Origin: Dactylonectria macrodidyma | Taxonomy: Eukaryota; Ascomycota; Sordariomycetes; Hypocreales; Nectriaceae | DNA: 64,000 nucleotides | Reading direction: 5' to 3' | NCBI GenBank assembly: GCA_020744425.1 | Contig: JAGMUV010000001.1 | Coordinates: 6,944,001 to 7,008,000, forward strand | In this document: positions 1 through 11,337 of the stretch, piece by piece | How the letters are laid out: each line of letters opens with the position of its first letter | Numbering within the stretch: position 1 is the first letter of the stretch | Notes under the pieces: generated by a model | What the model was told of the DNA's origin: nothing | What the model saw: the letters and a program-made list of their open reading frames with translations, nothing else | The model's database searches: none | Position numbers and translations under genes: made by a program

Positions 1-640
1 ATCTGAGTCCCAGGCCAAAGGCGTGATCGCTCTTATCCACGGCTTCCCACAGACTGCGTACCAGCTCAGAAAAGTGATCAACCCATTGGCCACTGCTGGG
101 TAAGCTCTGTTGCCATCTCTTCGAACAACCGTCTGACATGTCTAGATACCGCGTTGTGGCACCTGACTATCAGGGTGCGGGCCTATCCTCGAAGCTAAAG
201 CCCCTACCATGGCAAACGACATTTCTCTTCTTCTGGATCATCCTTAAATCCATGAGAAAGTTCACATCGTCGGTCATGATATTGGCGGAATGATCGCATA
301 CACCTCCGCGACTCGCCACGCTGGCCGCACGAGATCCCTTGTCTGGGTGGGATGTCCCCTCCCAGGCACGACAATCTGTGAGGAAGATCGAACGGTTCAC
401 GGCGTGCAGCAGTTTCATTTCCTGTTCCACTCAGTCCCAGACCTACCTGAAGTTTACGGGTCGTGAGCAGGTTTACCTGAGACATGTCTCATAAAATATC
501 CTACAACGCGTCTGCTATCTCGCAGAACGACTCAGACTACTACGTCGCATCATATACTCGACCAGGGGCCCCAGAGACCCCAAAGACCCTCCTCAAGGCT
601 AGCTCCCAGTCTAAATACCAACTCATACCGGACCATTCCG
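1..640 (+). pseudogene. Decayed epoxide hydrolase (alpha/beta hydrolase), 5' end outside the window
   Basis: The sequence enters the window inside an alpha/beta hydrolase. Positions 10-99 read as a hydrolase N-terminal segment containing IHGFPQTAYQ (oxyanion-hole HGFP motif). An intron with GTAAG...TCTAG fits 100-145, and translation resumes with YRVVAPDYQGAGLSSK. The nucleophile elbow GHDIGGMIAY is present, as are PLPGTT and a long stretch ending in YYVASYTRPGAPETP, all typical of soluble epoxide hydrolases. The frame is broken: it shifts near 215, a TAA lies at 245-247, and it shifts again near 455-465, where a GREQVYLRH-like stretch should follow. This is therefore a pseudogene, not a usable enzyme. 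Family assignment is by motif recognition; the true start lies upstream of base 1. Confidence 0.75.
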
Positions 641-915
641 ATCACTGATCTAATGATAATAAAGGTTTTTTTTTCTGTTTTCCTGGGTTACTTAACTATA
701 GGCTGAGAGTATACTAGACTATGAACCTTGGTTGTGGTGTTGACGTCTTAAGTGCTTATTGCCATCTGGAAGTATCAGCGGAGTAGAGGGGTGGCAAGGA
801 TGGCCGCCGAGGCAGCTCGAGGTCTACTCAGAAGGCAGGGCGTGTTACATCTGATGGCGATAGAACTATTTAGGCCGTACCTGACTACATATTGTGCATG
901 CTCAGCTGCTTCAGC

Positions 916-2165
916 CTATCTACTGTCCTCAACGACAACTTGGACCAACTCTATCTCGCTTCCAGTCTCGCCAAACCTCCGCTCACTCTTATTCCAGCCC
1001 GTGCAGGTAGATCCGCTGTGCCAGGGGTCGCCAATCTCATGTGCCGGCCCCGCGTGCGTCAACGATGTGACGTCCCTTTTGGCACCAGGACATCGCTGTC
1101 CACATCTCTGGTCTGAAGATCGGGCTTCGGTCTTGCTAATGACTGCCACCCCACCTTCTCCCGTTTTCCCACCGGCTGAATGCTTATACATGCGGTTGAG
1201 GAACGATATCTGCCTGATACTTCGTAGGAATGGCCGCAACGGCGGCAGGCAAGTGATCAGCAGGCCTACGTTGAGGTCGAGGGCGGACCAAAGCTCTATC
1301 GTGATTGTAGTGTCAGATTACCGCCACAAGTCTCGTAGGATGAAGGGTGTATGAGTTAGGGATAACTAAGAAGCAGGGCATAGCATACCAATAAGGGTGA
1401 AAGACGGGGGTCCCCCTGACAACCCAAGTTGGAGGATCGAGAAGCGTGTCAGGCAAAAGGATATGTTTAAAATACCCAGCGCGAAGGTAAAGTACACGCC
1501 AATTTTGACTAACGTCCTCAGCCGTAGCCTATGCAGGATCGAGAACGGTAGGATGAAGACTAAAGTTCTGCTGTCAGTTGACGTGCAAGACGACCTTGAG
1601 GCCTAATGGCGAGGCTGTGATTACTTAGGATATCTCCTGAGAAGTGCAAGGACCACCCAATTTGGAAAACCATATAGGCACCATTAGTTGGGCATGCCAC
1701 TGTTGGATCTAGTGACCCGCTAACTAATCAGCTCTTGCTCCAAATGCTGGGAGACAGAGGCATCCGAATACATGCCAATTTGCCTCAATGGGCCAGCAGT
1801 GGAAGAGAGGCACCGATATTGTTGCAAGCACTGCGCAAGTGACGTATGCAACAGTAATCCACGACATGAGTCTTTCTTTGCGCAACACTGGCGGGAATAG
1901 CTGCCCATAGAACGCTAAGATGGCTGCCTTGCAGAGATAGAAGCCCGTGTAGAACGGAAAATTGCTGATCCAGAACAACTGCTCTGGCCTATCAATAGGC
2001 AGCCTCATTCAAACCTAAGGGGACAAAACCTTACCTTGAGCACATTCTGCATTGTCTCGGGGTCCATATTAAACCCATTCAGCGCATAGCCAACATCCTA
2101 CCGCAGAATGCCAATCTTGGCGAAGGCGATATCGAACGACGCCAGCGTCACCGAGCAACACTATG
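916..2165 (-). pseudogene. Decayed SAT4/rhodopsin-type integral membrane protein
   Basis: Read on the minus strand, separate blocks match the fungal rhodopsin-domain (SAT4 family) seven-span proteins in order. Around 2050-2165 lies a block with SFDIAFAKIGILR, a TAG stop, then DVGYALNGFNMDPETMQNV, followed by a GTAAGG donor. At 1724-2008 comes FWISNFPFYTGFYLCKAAI and the following helices. Near 1400-1590 is a block with LVFILPFSILHRLRLRTLVK and TRFSILQLG, and near 1190-1290 the family's IELWSALDLNVGLLI helix followed by a polar tail to about 916. Frames change between blocks and stops intervene, so this is a relic. An intact member of the same family lies at 58400-59968. The N-terminal part is missing next to the GTPase gene. 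Confidence 0.6.
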
Positions 2166-2247
2166 CTAGACAAATGAACACATCGCTAGGAGAAAGATTT
2201 CATTGCGCCCGTTCTACTAATTCGTGTGCCCTTCCTGAAAAAACAAA

Positions 2248-3586
2248 TCACATCACAGAACAGCTCGCTGCTGCTAATCCTGCTGCTCCACCTACAACAG
2301 TAGTGACGGCAACTTTCCCAATGGTAGATCCAGCAGATTCAACCGCCGAGTGTTTGAACAGCGTCTTCGAGGACTTGCGAGTCTCCTGCGGTACAACGCT
2401 TGACTCAGACTTGTCGTACGAGAGAAGACTCATTGTGTCAATCTCCTTGCGGTATCGGTCGTTGGTCAGTTGCATGAGATCCAGTTGCTGCTGCTTCTCT
2501 TGCGCCTCGGCTAGCTGCTTCGCGCGTTGGGCTTGATACTCGGCCTCTTTGATCTCCAAGAGCTTGTCGTTGGTGATCTTCAGCTCCTCGCGATCCCGAA
2601 TGGCAGCTTCGAGCTGTCGCCTGAGCTGGTCTTGGTCGTTGGTAGCGATGTCGATTGTCTCGGAGTCTCCCTCCTTAATCGCCTGATCCAAGTCTCGCTC
2701 GCTCTTCCTCAGTCGCGACTCGATTGCTTCCCTCTTCTTGTCCAGGTCCTGTCCGAGCATCTTACCAGCCGAGGTTTGATCTAGTTTCATTCCTCCCTGC
2801 TCCATTTCCCGCTGGATCTGAAGGACAGTGCTCTTTCCTTGGTCAAGAATATATGTGACGATACTCATGGCTGATTCGCGAGTGTTGTCGTGTCGGACAA
2901 CTGTGCTACCCCTAGACACCATTTTGCCCCAGAAATCGGGATTGGACTTGAGCTCTTCCTGTCGCCTTGTGAAAATGTCTTCCTGCTCCTTGTTCCACAT
3001 TGTGGTTCCCAGGACAACTGTCTTGAGTGACTCATCACCGCAAAGCCTTTCGAACAGACGTAAGTTCTTGTGGACAGATCCCGTGATTCTCGTGTGGTTG
3101 ATGGCATGCAGGTAGACGATGCCACTCAGCTTGACGTCTTTCTTGTACGTCTCGTGAAGCCAGAACGCGATGTCTTTGAGGACATCTGAGTCCGTTCGAA
3201 AAGTGTCATCGAACCCTGGCGTGTCAATAAGGTGAACCTTTCGACCGTTCAGGTCGAAACTGAAGCACTGCATGTCGGTTGTATCTAGGTGCAATTGAGT
3301 AAGAAGTTTGATTGGCTGCGATATTTAAGGATTGCCCTACATGAACTGAGATCGTGTCCGACCTTTGCCTCACCATTGGTAAGATGGGAGATGAAGGTGC
3401 TCTTGCCAGCACCCGTTATTCCCATGACTGCGATAAAGCGATCGTCAGGGCTATAGAAGTGTTAGCTAGCTAGCAAAGAAGAGTAAAAAAAACCACAGCA
3501 GTTTACCCGTATTCAACATCGTCTCGGGCGGCCAGGGCCATGACCGAGTTGGGGTTGTACTCTGACTTGATCGTGGGTCGCTGCAT
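2248..3586 (-). CDS. AIG1/IAN-like P-loop GTPase with coiled coil and C-terminal CaaX box
   Basis: Three exons (3586-3507, 3450-3341, 3284-2248) join to 408 aa; both introns have GT/AG ends and keep the frame. The ATG at 3586 starts MQRPTIKSEYNPNSVM. The P-loop GITGAGKST is at about residues 37-45, the G3 motif DTPG at about 84-87, and a hydrophobic strand followed by LGTTMWNK at about 150-160. These mark a TRAFAC GTPase of the AIG1/septin-like branch found widely in fungi. Residues about 225-350 are rich in E/K/Q/R heptads and likely form a long coiled coil. The tail is small and hydrophobic (VAVTTVVGGAAGLAAA) and ends in CSVM, a fitting CaaX prenylation box, so membrane attachment is likely. 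Biological role is unknown. Its neighbours are NLR-type proteins, and such GTPases are often discussed with immunity or membrane remodelling; that link here is inference. Confidence 0.85.
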
Positions 3587-4512
3587 AGTGGGGAAGTGCA
3601 ACAGGTGATGGCCTCTTGAGATGAGTCGGTAAATTGTCAAGTAATTAAAGTGTGTGACTTGCTGTGAAGAAGGGAATGGTCGACCAAATGGCCTTCCAAG
3701 GGAATTATATACCCATGTTTGACATGGACTTTACTTTCCTTGTTACTGCTAGACACCAAGTGACCTTCCAGCTGAGGCTGATTTGTCCATTCAGGGATAT
3801 GCCTCATTTCAACCGGCGACAGACTTGGTGTCACCAAGTACAGATGCGACCGTGCTGCAGCAAAAGCGTAGTGTAAGGTACATCTAGTCGAGTATAACGC
3901 CACAGCACGATAGGGCGCAACATCCGCGGAGCCGCAAGTTCCGGCCACTATCGACGGCTCTGCTGATGTCAGATATTGACGATCCTTGGGGAGCTGATCA
4001 ATATGCTGCCTAAAACCATCACGCAGATCCTATAAAGAGCAAAGGGCGACGCGGCTCTGGCATCATCAGCCACTGTTGCATACGGCTGTCTACACCATTT
4101 CACCGTCATGGGCCAATTAGAAGATGTGTTCAGCTTGGCCCCCAAATAAGCGAGGCAGTTTCACCGCCACAGCGATTTCCGCAGACCGGGCCGATTTTCG
4201 CCTATGACACCGGTGACCTGCGATCTTCGCAACTGGAGCCGACTGTTGCATCACTCAGTGGCTATTCTGGGGCTGTAGAAAACAGTCCGGAGCGCTCAGC
4301 TCTGTGTGAGGTAATTTGTGCAGTGGCACGTTCCGTTCCTCCGCACTCCTCAAATAATGTTGGCGAGTGAGCTTCGAGCAATACTTCGTTTGCTCTTTGA
4401 GATGCAATGTCTGACAGTAATAGTAGTCCGCTATGTGGCTACTTCACGTCCATTTTTATTTATTTTTTTGATGTATTACTTGAACGTAAAGCTCATCTCA
4501 TATTCTCTGCTG
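3587..4512. other. Intergenic, no gene recognised
   Basis: This stretch separates the GTPase promoter side from the stop of the next minus-strand gene. Short ORFs of 60-100 codons occur, but none shows a domain, a plausible fungal start context or splice partners. I see no repeat or RNA gene. Confidence 0.5.
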
Positions 4513-5888
4513 TTATTCGCTTTCGTGTCCATCAACCATGCGCGTCATATTTGATTTCGTTTCTTCCACTTCATCATGTATCGGCACAAGCTCTTCGGTC
4601 TCGATAAATGATTGATGCTCGTTCTTCCCCTGGAAGCTCCAGTTTTGCCGAATCTCCTCTAGAAACGGCTTTCCAAACACGAGGCCTCGTTGACAGTTGC
4701 CAGTGACCTCGCATCGTAGCATCAACGCTGGTCGAAGTCGGGTTTCGTAGTCGTTGCACATCCATGTTAGTATAACATGTCCTATGATGATCTCTTGTTT
4801 CCCGTGCTCAAATTTCAGCCAGTCTATCGCACTGCCTTCGTCTTCTTCCATAACAAGCCCCAACTCCACCATGGTCGCAATGGAAATTAAATTTCGCTCG
4901 AGAGCATTGCTCACGAATGCCGTGACATGCCGTATTTTTTGCCCGCCTGTAGACTCCACATAGCCGCTCGTTACCTCGTCCCAAGAGTCTTCATTGGAAC
5001 GAATAATTGTCTGACGTGGCAAGTCAAGCGCTGGACCGCCTGTGGGGGTATCAACCGCCGGGGGTGGGGGTTTGTAGGTTTGACGACGGGTCTTCTCCCG
5101 GGTCGAATGTTTGGGAGCTCCGGGCACTCTTCCAGAATGAAGAATGCTCTTTCCGAGATCGAAGAGCGCTTCGTGATTTCGGTTCGTAAACTTGGTAAAC
5201 CCTGTGGATTCATTCGAGTTGGTGTGAGATCCGTGTAGTCGCATGAGTTGAACCTCTAGCCGATCGATGGTTCTGATTTGACTGTCAATGACCATTTTCA
5301 GCCGTTTGCTAAAGGCGATCGTGAGCATGAAAGATGAGATAATTGCATATGGTTCCAGGCGCTCTCTTACATTTCCGCCTGCAATTGCTTTTTCTCTGCA
5401 CGAGAACTCGCATGCATCTTTTGCGACATTATAACCTCAAATGTGGCCGTGTTTACGATGAGGTTGATACTGGATTTGATATGTTCCATCTCGGGAAACA
5501 GATCAGTTATATAGCTTTTCTGGTACATCCACCTGAGAAGTACTATCAACGGAGATCGGCTCCTCATGCTTTTCTTAACCCGCCGAGTCGCATCATGCAA
5601 ACGCCTGCGAGTAGGCCCGCTCACAATGTTTTCGAGCACCTGGTGACGAGATATGTATTCGAGGACTGGGGAGTCCTTGTACTCCCTGCAGTGCCTGTTT
5701 AGGGAGTTTTGTGCTAAGACAACCGTGTCTGAAAAGGTGCGCGCTTGGTGTGCGAAGTTCTCGATCTGCTCCATTGCTGATCCAGCGCCCTGTGAGACAT
5801 CGTATAATACGCTGGCAAACTTTTTGGCGTAGCCTGCAATTTGCAAAAGAGCAGCAAAACTAGCAATAATGGCGACCGTTTCCGCCAT
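4513..5888 (-). CDS. NLR-type N-terminal domain fused to a degenerate retropepsin-like domain
   Basis: Two exons (5888-5371 and 5308-4513) join to 437 aa; the 62-bp intron starts GTAAGAG and ends TTTAG. The start MAETVAIIASFAALLQIAGY is the hydrophobic opening typical of the fungal N-terminal domain found in front of NACHT/ankyrin STAND proteins. It is followed by helices to about residue 165 and a short coiled coil (KRLKMVIDSQIRTIDRLEVQ) at about 174-194. A Pro-rich linker leads to residues about 300-390, containing AFVSNALERNLIS, MVELGL, GHVILTW and LVFGKPFLEE. That order resembles retropepsin-like folds of fungal proteins, but the catalytic Asp-Thr/Ser-Gly triad is replaced by V-S-N, so a protease activity is not expected. 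No NACHT domain is present. The gene is divergent from the similar gene at 7325. The retropepsin reading is an inference; an uncharacterised beta-rich domain is the alternative. Confidence 0.75.
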
Positions 5889-7324
5889 TCTAACGATATA
5901 GCACAAAGAATTGATAGCTGAGGGTAGGGAACACAAACGATGCTCAGGATGGGATGATTGAGAAAAGAGAATGATGGTTGGAATTTTGATGCACGGCTTC
6001 TTTGCTCCGATGTTAGGCTCAGCTATGATGCGACTTGCCCTGAAGATGTATCAGGCTGGAAGGTTGATGGGTTCCATGACATTCTGTCCCGAATCCGGGT
6101 TGCCTTACCATTTGCCAACAGGCTATGAGGCGGTAGCATGGTGTACTGCAGGGCCGATATTACTGGGTGAGATGCACACCTTCTGCATATTTATGGCTTC
6201 TACATTTCCGGAAACTGGCAGTGTCGAGGCTATGTGAGCCGTAGCTCACCAGTACGTCTAGTTTATGGATGTATTTATCATTCCATGTTTTCTGCAGATC
6301 AAAGGCTAAACCCGAAGCGTCTCAGCATCTGCCTTCTCATACGGAGCTTGGTGCATGCATCTGCAATTGTAACTGTCACGCCATGCTACCTCTTGAAGTA
6401 GGGCCCCCGCATCATGTGGTATTGGATAGGTAACGTGGTCCAACCAGAAGGACCGTCTTATCATCTAGGCTGCGAAGCCATGCAATACATCTGCCCGTAG
6501 CCCCCGAAGCAGTAACGACTCGCACTAAAGATGTACTGTGGAACTTGCGCCCCAGCCGCCTCACATATTTTGATTCGATCACTGCAGGCATCATCACACC
6601 CAAAAGAACGCATAACAAAGTAGCCGAAAGAAGTGTGTGAGACCAGTTCATATTTCCTCTACGTACTGTAGCGTCAGTGAAAAATTGGGATCCCACTCCT
6701 AGACCCATCGATATGCCACAATTCAGCATCAAGTTTGCTCAGAAACAGGTGCTCAGCGACAAGCTGATCCAAGGGTCATCTCGTGCCCTCCCAACTGTCA
6801 ACTAATTTCATCTAATTTCATCGAGATAATGTTTAGGGAACATTGAGTCTTTTTTGCCTCGGCTTCACACAGCTTCGATTATTTGCACCGCAGCCTTCGT
6901 CCAAACGACGGTGTATGCGGGCATACACCCCGATGCAAGCCTACAGCGCCTTCACATGCATGCAACACAACACGTCGGGTTAGGCAACTATCCCGTATGC
7001 TGACTCCAACGTTCAACCACTGGATCTTGCTCGGCGAACCATCGCTTTAGTAAGGATGAGGATACGAACGCACTGCGCCATGCGTCTGGCGTTTCTGCGG
7101 TCCATGTGTCGCTATAGCCAGAGTGACCAGTTTGCGTCGTTGAGGCTGTGAATTTTCATAGGTAGGCGATGATGCTACGAGAACACTGGGAGTAGATTCA
7201 AGTGGGATGCATCACATATATGGGGAAGACAGCCCAAGTCTGCCCTCCATAACCGATGTTTCTTCGTGGCACATACTCTCTTCATCTGGCTTCCTCGAAG
7301 CCTTATTTCCCGCTCCATATCACA
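5889..7324. other. Intergenic between two divergent NLR-type N-terminal-domain genes
   Basis: A 1.4-kb divergent upstream region. Minor ORFs (for example minus 6412-6732) show no recognisable domain and no conserved start or splice context. It probably holds both promoters; no clear repeat was seen. Confidence 0.5.
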
Positions 7325-9206
7325 ATGGAAGCTTTTGGAGCTGCTGCCAGCTGTTTAGCCCTTATCAAGGCTATCAAAACGCTTAGAGAGTATGGGTTCA
7401 GGCTGAAGAATGCTCACAAGGATTGGGGCAGGTATATTTTTGCGCTGGACAGCCTCGTTCATGTATGATACCTCTCCACACAATGTATTATTTTGTCGCG
7501 TCTCACTAATACTCTTAGATTCAAACGGATGTCGAGAAGATTTCTAAAGGAATCGGGCTCAAAGCAGAGTCATCAAAGCTTGTCTCAGCATGCACGGAGA
7601 CTTTGATGAAGGCAACCACAGACGCTGAAGGCATGATTGAGACATTCCGTGCCGCGGAACATAGACACAAAAAGGCCAAACTATGGCTGAGACTGGGAGT
7701 GAGGCATCGAATGCGTTTTGTCATTGAATCAGGACAAATCAAAGACCAATTCGAGGCCGTGGAGCAAGCAAAATCGACGTTGAATCTTGCTCTCGTGATT
7801 ACCACTCTCCGCCAAGGGGATAGCAGGTAACTTGAATTCCAATTTTCAATTCCTGGATATTTTATTACTCGAGTTGCAGAGCCACTGATATTGCAACCGC
7901 AGTGCATAACCTCGAAAATACGTTTAAGCCAACCATGGAAAAGCTGACGGCGTCATTTTCTGCCCAGTCCCAGGAGTTCGATCGCTACCGAGCGGAACTG
8001 AAGAAAGAGATGGAAAATATGAGCAGACCAATCATCAACTATTACGGTGGCAGAAGCAAGACGATTTTGAACGCGGAAATGGCCCCTTCGGTCGGGTATG
8101 GCCGTAAGAGACGCAAAAGACGTAAGGCACGCCGAAGATGCAAAGAACGCAAAAGCAGTTCTCGTCATAGAGCGTTCTCAATTTCCAGCAACGGTCTCAA
8201 AACCCCGCATACAAAGAAAAACAGTCCGACATCTACCAAGACAAGTTTCAAACGGGATTCCAGAAGTCCTAGCCGCCATGGAATGAAACCGCCAAGAAGT
8301 TTCCCAGCCCTCGATCCCGAGGCTGACACTGGTTATCAGAAGAACAAAAAAGAGTCCCGAGAAGATGTTATCGAGGCATTCGACGAAGTCAACACGCATC
8401 AAGTTGATAGCTCAGAGGTTTCTAGTCGTGTCGAGACACCGATTGGCCAAACTGGAGATTCTGACAACACGCAGTCACCGGTCTTCAAACTCCCACACAT
8501 GAGCATGAATACACAGGGGTCGAGCATAGAATCGAACATTTCTTGGTCAACAGACGGAAAGGAAGGGCGCACACACACGGCCGCCTTGCCTAATTCAGGA
8601 ACTCAGACCTTGAGTTCCTTTAATACATCTGACAGCGACTTTGAAACTACCAACTATGGCTGGGTCACAGATCATTATATGGAAAGCTACACCGAGGTTT
8701 TTGACACTGATACGACCACCGAAACAGACATTTCAGATACGGCTGCACACAATTTCAACAACATTGAACTTAGCTGTACGGCGCTTCTTTCTTTAAAGGA
8801 TTCACCGTACGCGATTCTTCCCGACTCAGCTGATGTTGGGAAGTGTGGAGTGGATAACAGTGGGCATTTACAGTTTTGCGTGGTAAGCCTGTCTGATGAC
8901 GAGGACGGCCAATTCCTCACCCTCAAAGAGCCATGCACACTCATGCCATGTGAGCATGCGAGCATCGAGGGACTCAATCCGATAAGAGTTGATATTTGCA
9001 GAAAATATGCATTTGTCATCCAAATATTTGGGTTCCGCAGTAGCAGACGGCGGATTTTTTCGCGAGTGCTCGGAGCTCACTGTTTGCCATTATTTGACAA
9101 ATGCTCGAGGACTTGCAGCCACACGGTTGTTGAAGACAGGAGCGCAGACAGCGTCATGTGTATGTATTCTGGCCACTTTCAGGTCTCGGTATCAGACGAG
9201 CAGTAG
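7325..9206 (+). CDS. NLR-type N-terminal-domain protein with basic and Ser/Thr-rich linker, no NACHT
   Basis: Three exons (7325-7462, 7519-7826, 7880-9206) join in frame to 590 aa; introns begin GTATGA and GTAACT and end CTTAG and TGCAG. The N-terminus MEAFGAAASCLALIKAIKTL is the hydrophobic helix typical of fungal STAND N-terminal domains, followed by helical, coiled-coil-like sequence to about residue 200. A very basic cluster (GRKRRKRRKARRRCKERK, about residues 223-240) could be a nuclear localisation signal. Residues about 250-430 are Ser/Thr/Asp-rich and probably disordered. The last 150 residues include a Cys-containing globular-looking segment that I do not recognise. It faces the 4513-5888 gene across a shared upstream region. 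The architecture suggests a signalling or adaptor protein without its own nucleotide switch; that role is inference. Confidence 0.75.
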
Positions 9207-10014
9207 AATGAGATATCTCGAGGGCAGCAACTTAGGGCTAGGAAAGGAGTGAGTGAAAGAAATCATCTAAACTAATGATAAGATGCAGTGGCCACACTGT
9301 TGATATTTCACTCAACAACACATGGTACATAGACATATGAGGCAAGACTGCTATGGTTCCTACTTTCTAGTTGTCGGCCATTGTTGCATTGCATAGTGAC
9401 TACCTGAAAGTTGGAAAATTAGTGTGAAGCGCTTTGCTTCGAGTGAAGTTCCATGGACGTCACATGAATGTCCTCTCTACTCATCAAACACCGTCATTGA
9501 TTGAGCATCTGACGATAATAGAGTATGATAGAAGAAAGGAAGTCTTGATGAGTATATCCCACGGGCGGCTCCATTGTATTGTTATATGACTCGGCTGTGA
9601 TGCAATTTACCTTGGAGATGCATCAGTTTGCATGGACGGTTTTCGTGAGAGTCTTATAATTAAAGAAGCATGGTTCTTAAGTTCATTACCATTCAAATTT
9701 ATTTTTAACCATTAATATGTTAAAACTCGCGGAGGCAGACTGACCTACTCGTTAGATAGAGGGGAGACAATGGGATCAGTTAATGTGAATGTCACGTCAT
9801 TTTGCCGCAAGAACGAGGCATCCTGCATAAAGTGGCGTTGGTCAGGTCACCTTGTCCAACCAGGCTATCAAGATACTGCCAATCAAGAATAAAGAATCGC
9901 TACAGCCCTGCAATTGCTGGCGTACTTAAGGCTCTTTTTCTCTTGGCAGGGCTGACAAGTAGCTCTTCCGCAGCTTCAAATCCTCAACCTTTTCCATCTC
10001 GATTTGAAGTAAAA
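9207..10014. other. Intergenic, AT-rich, no gene recognised
   Basis: The 3' region of the preceding gene followed by AT-rich sequence (for example around 9660-9730). No ORF with recognisable content. Confidence 0.5.
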
Positions 10015-10615
10015 TGACCACTCCAGAGCCAAACCATCTTTGCAGGATCATGTCCCTCTCATCCCATATCCTCAGATCACCACCTTGAGAAGATGACCAG
10101 CCCAGCTATGGAGAATGAGAACCCATCCTATGTTGAGATGCAAAGTCTAGAACCCGCTCTAGCTACAGCAGGACACGGAAATTTCGATGAGTATAGAGTC
10201 AAATGAACAAAAGCAAAGAAGCACCTTAAAGGAACAGTCGCCTTCTCGATTGCGGAGAATCGGCGTGCCAGAAACCTTGATTGCGATTCCTCTCGCGTAT
10301 GTCGGTACGTCAACCGTATTGAACTGGGTAACTTCCAGAACGCGGACTAACTAGAGCTTAGTGCCAATTGGCATGGTAGGATCCCTAGACAAAAAGGAAG
10401 AAAGCTTGTTTAGCAACAACGTGCTTGAAGTCCTCCAGGTTGCCTCAACCCTCTAGCTTATCTCCTTCGCAGCCGTCTTGGGACCCATTCTCAAGACGCT
10501 AGCTCCCTACGGTGCTGAAAAAGGATCAACATTTAGAGCTTTAGAGTTTCTCTCGACCAGCCAGATAACCCCAGTCGTAGTGGAGGGAGCGGTTCGGATC
10601 GAATACAGAGGTTGA
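10015..10615 (+). pseudogene. Decayed ORF, possibly a fungal multi-span membrane protein
   Basis: Coding-like fragments run on the plus strand in changing frames. An ATG near 10093 opens a protein-like stretch (MTSPAMENENPSYVEMQSLE) that stops within 40 codons. Further on, one frame reads IGVPETLIAIPLAYVGTS, and then VLGPILKTLAPYGAEKGST followed by LEFLSTSQITPVVVEGAV near 10480-10600. The last pieces resemble the end of an uncharacterised fungal transmembrane protein family with an EKGSTLG-like motif. Stops and frame changes mean the gene is not functional as it stands. Assignment is weak; chance resemblance is possible. Confidence 0.3.
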
Positions 10616-11337
10616 AAGCATCGGAAGTCAGGATATGCGATATTCAGTCCAGTGATGAGGTGGGGAGAATTGCCTTGTTAACAGGTTTAGACGGTCGAAA
10701 ACTAGCTTGGGGGAGGTTGCATGAATGAAGAGGTCTTGAAATAACGAAGCTGGCTAGGGCAGCAGGGAAGGAAGAGTGAGGAGAGCAACTATGGCCCCCT
10801 TGTGGATTATTCTTAAGCGCGGTATAACGCTATGCGATATGAGCATGTGAATGACAGGGGATGTATATTAAAGAGTGTTTATATGCACAGAAACGCATGT
10901 TTTCCCTCGAACGTTCTGGGTTCTGAGGTGGCAGGCGGCAGGCATTTCCTCGACCATGTCGAAGTCGCTCTTTGCTGCTGTTTGACAGATGGTCGAGTAA
11001 TTAAAGCTAAGTGAATAATGAACTGCTAAGCGCAGATGGTGTTTGTGTATTGAAGGTAGTTGCCTAAGTTGGAGTCGCGATATAGGCTGAAGGATAATCT
11101 TCGAGTGCTGTACCTTGCCGCTAGGAAATGACTGACACATGGCAGATATCTCATGACAGGTTTGTATTGATAACACTATCGATGCTCCAATCAACTATCT
11201 AAGACTTTCAGACATAGAAAACAAAACGGTGAGCATGTTCGATCGTCTAACCACTCCCATTCCTCAACACAGAGCACCAAAGACACAACAGATGAAAATC
11301 GGTTATCCAACAACATACCGACCGCCCTGCACAAACC
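10616..11337. other. Intergenic, no gene recognised
   Basis: The region downstream of the dioxygenase gene. Short ORFs near 10832-11194 look like chance frames. Confidence 0.45.

Noticed and set aside
752..1354. 200-codon plus-strand ORF near the left edge
   Set aside because: It lies antisense to recognisable blocks of the decayed SAT4-type gene and has no ATG at its start, no domain and no splice context.
6412..6732. 106-codon minus-strand ORF with a hydrophobic segment
   Set aside because: No conserved features, no splice partners, isolated in a divergent promoter region.
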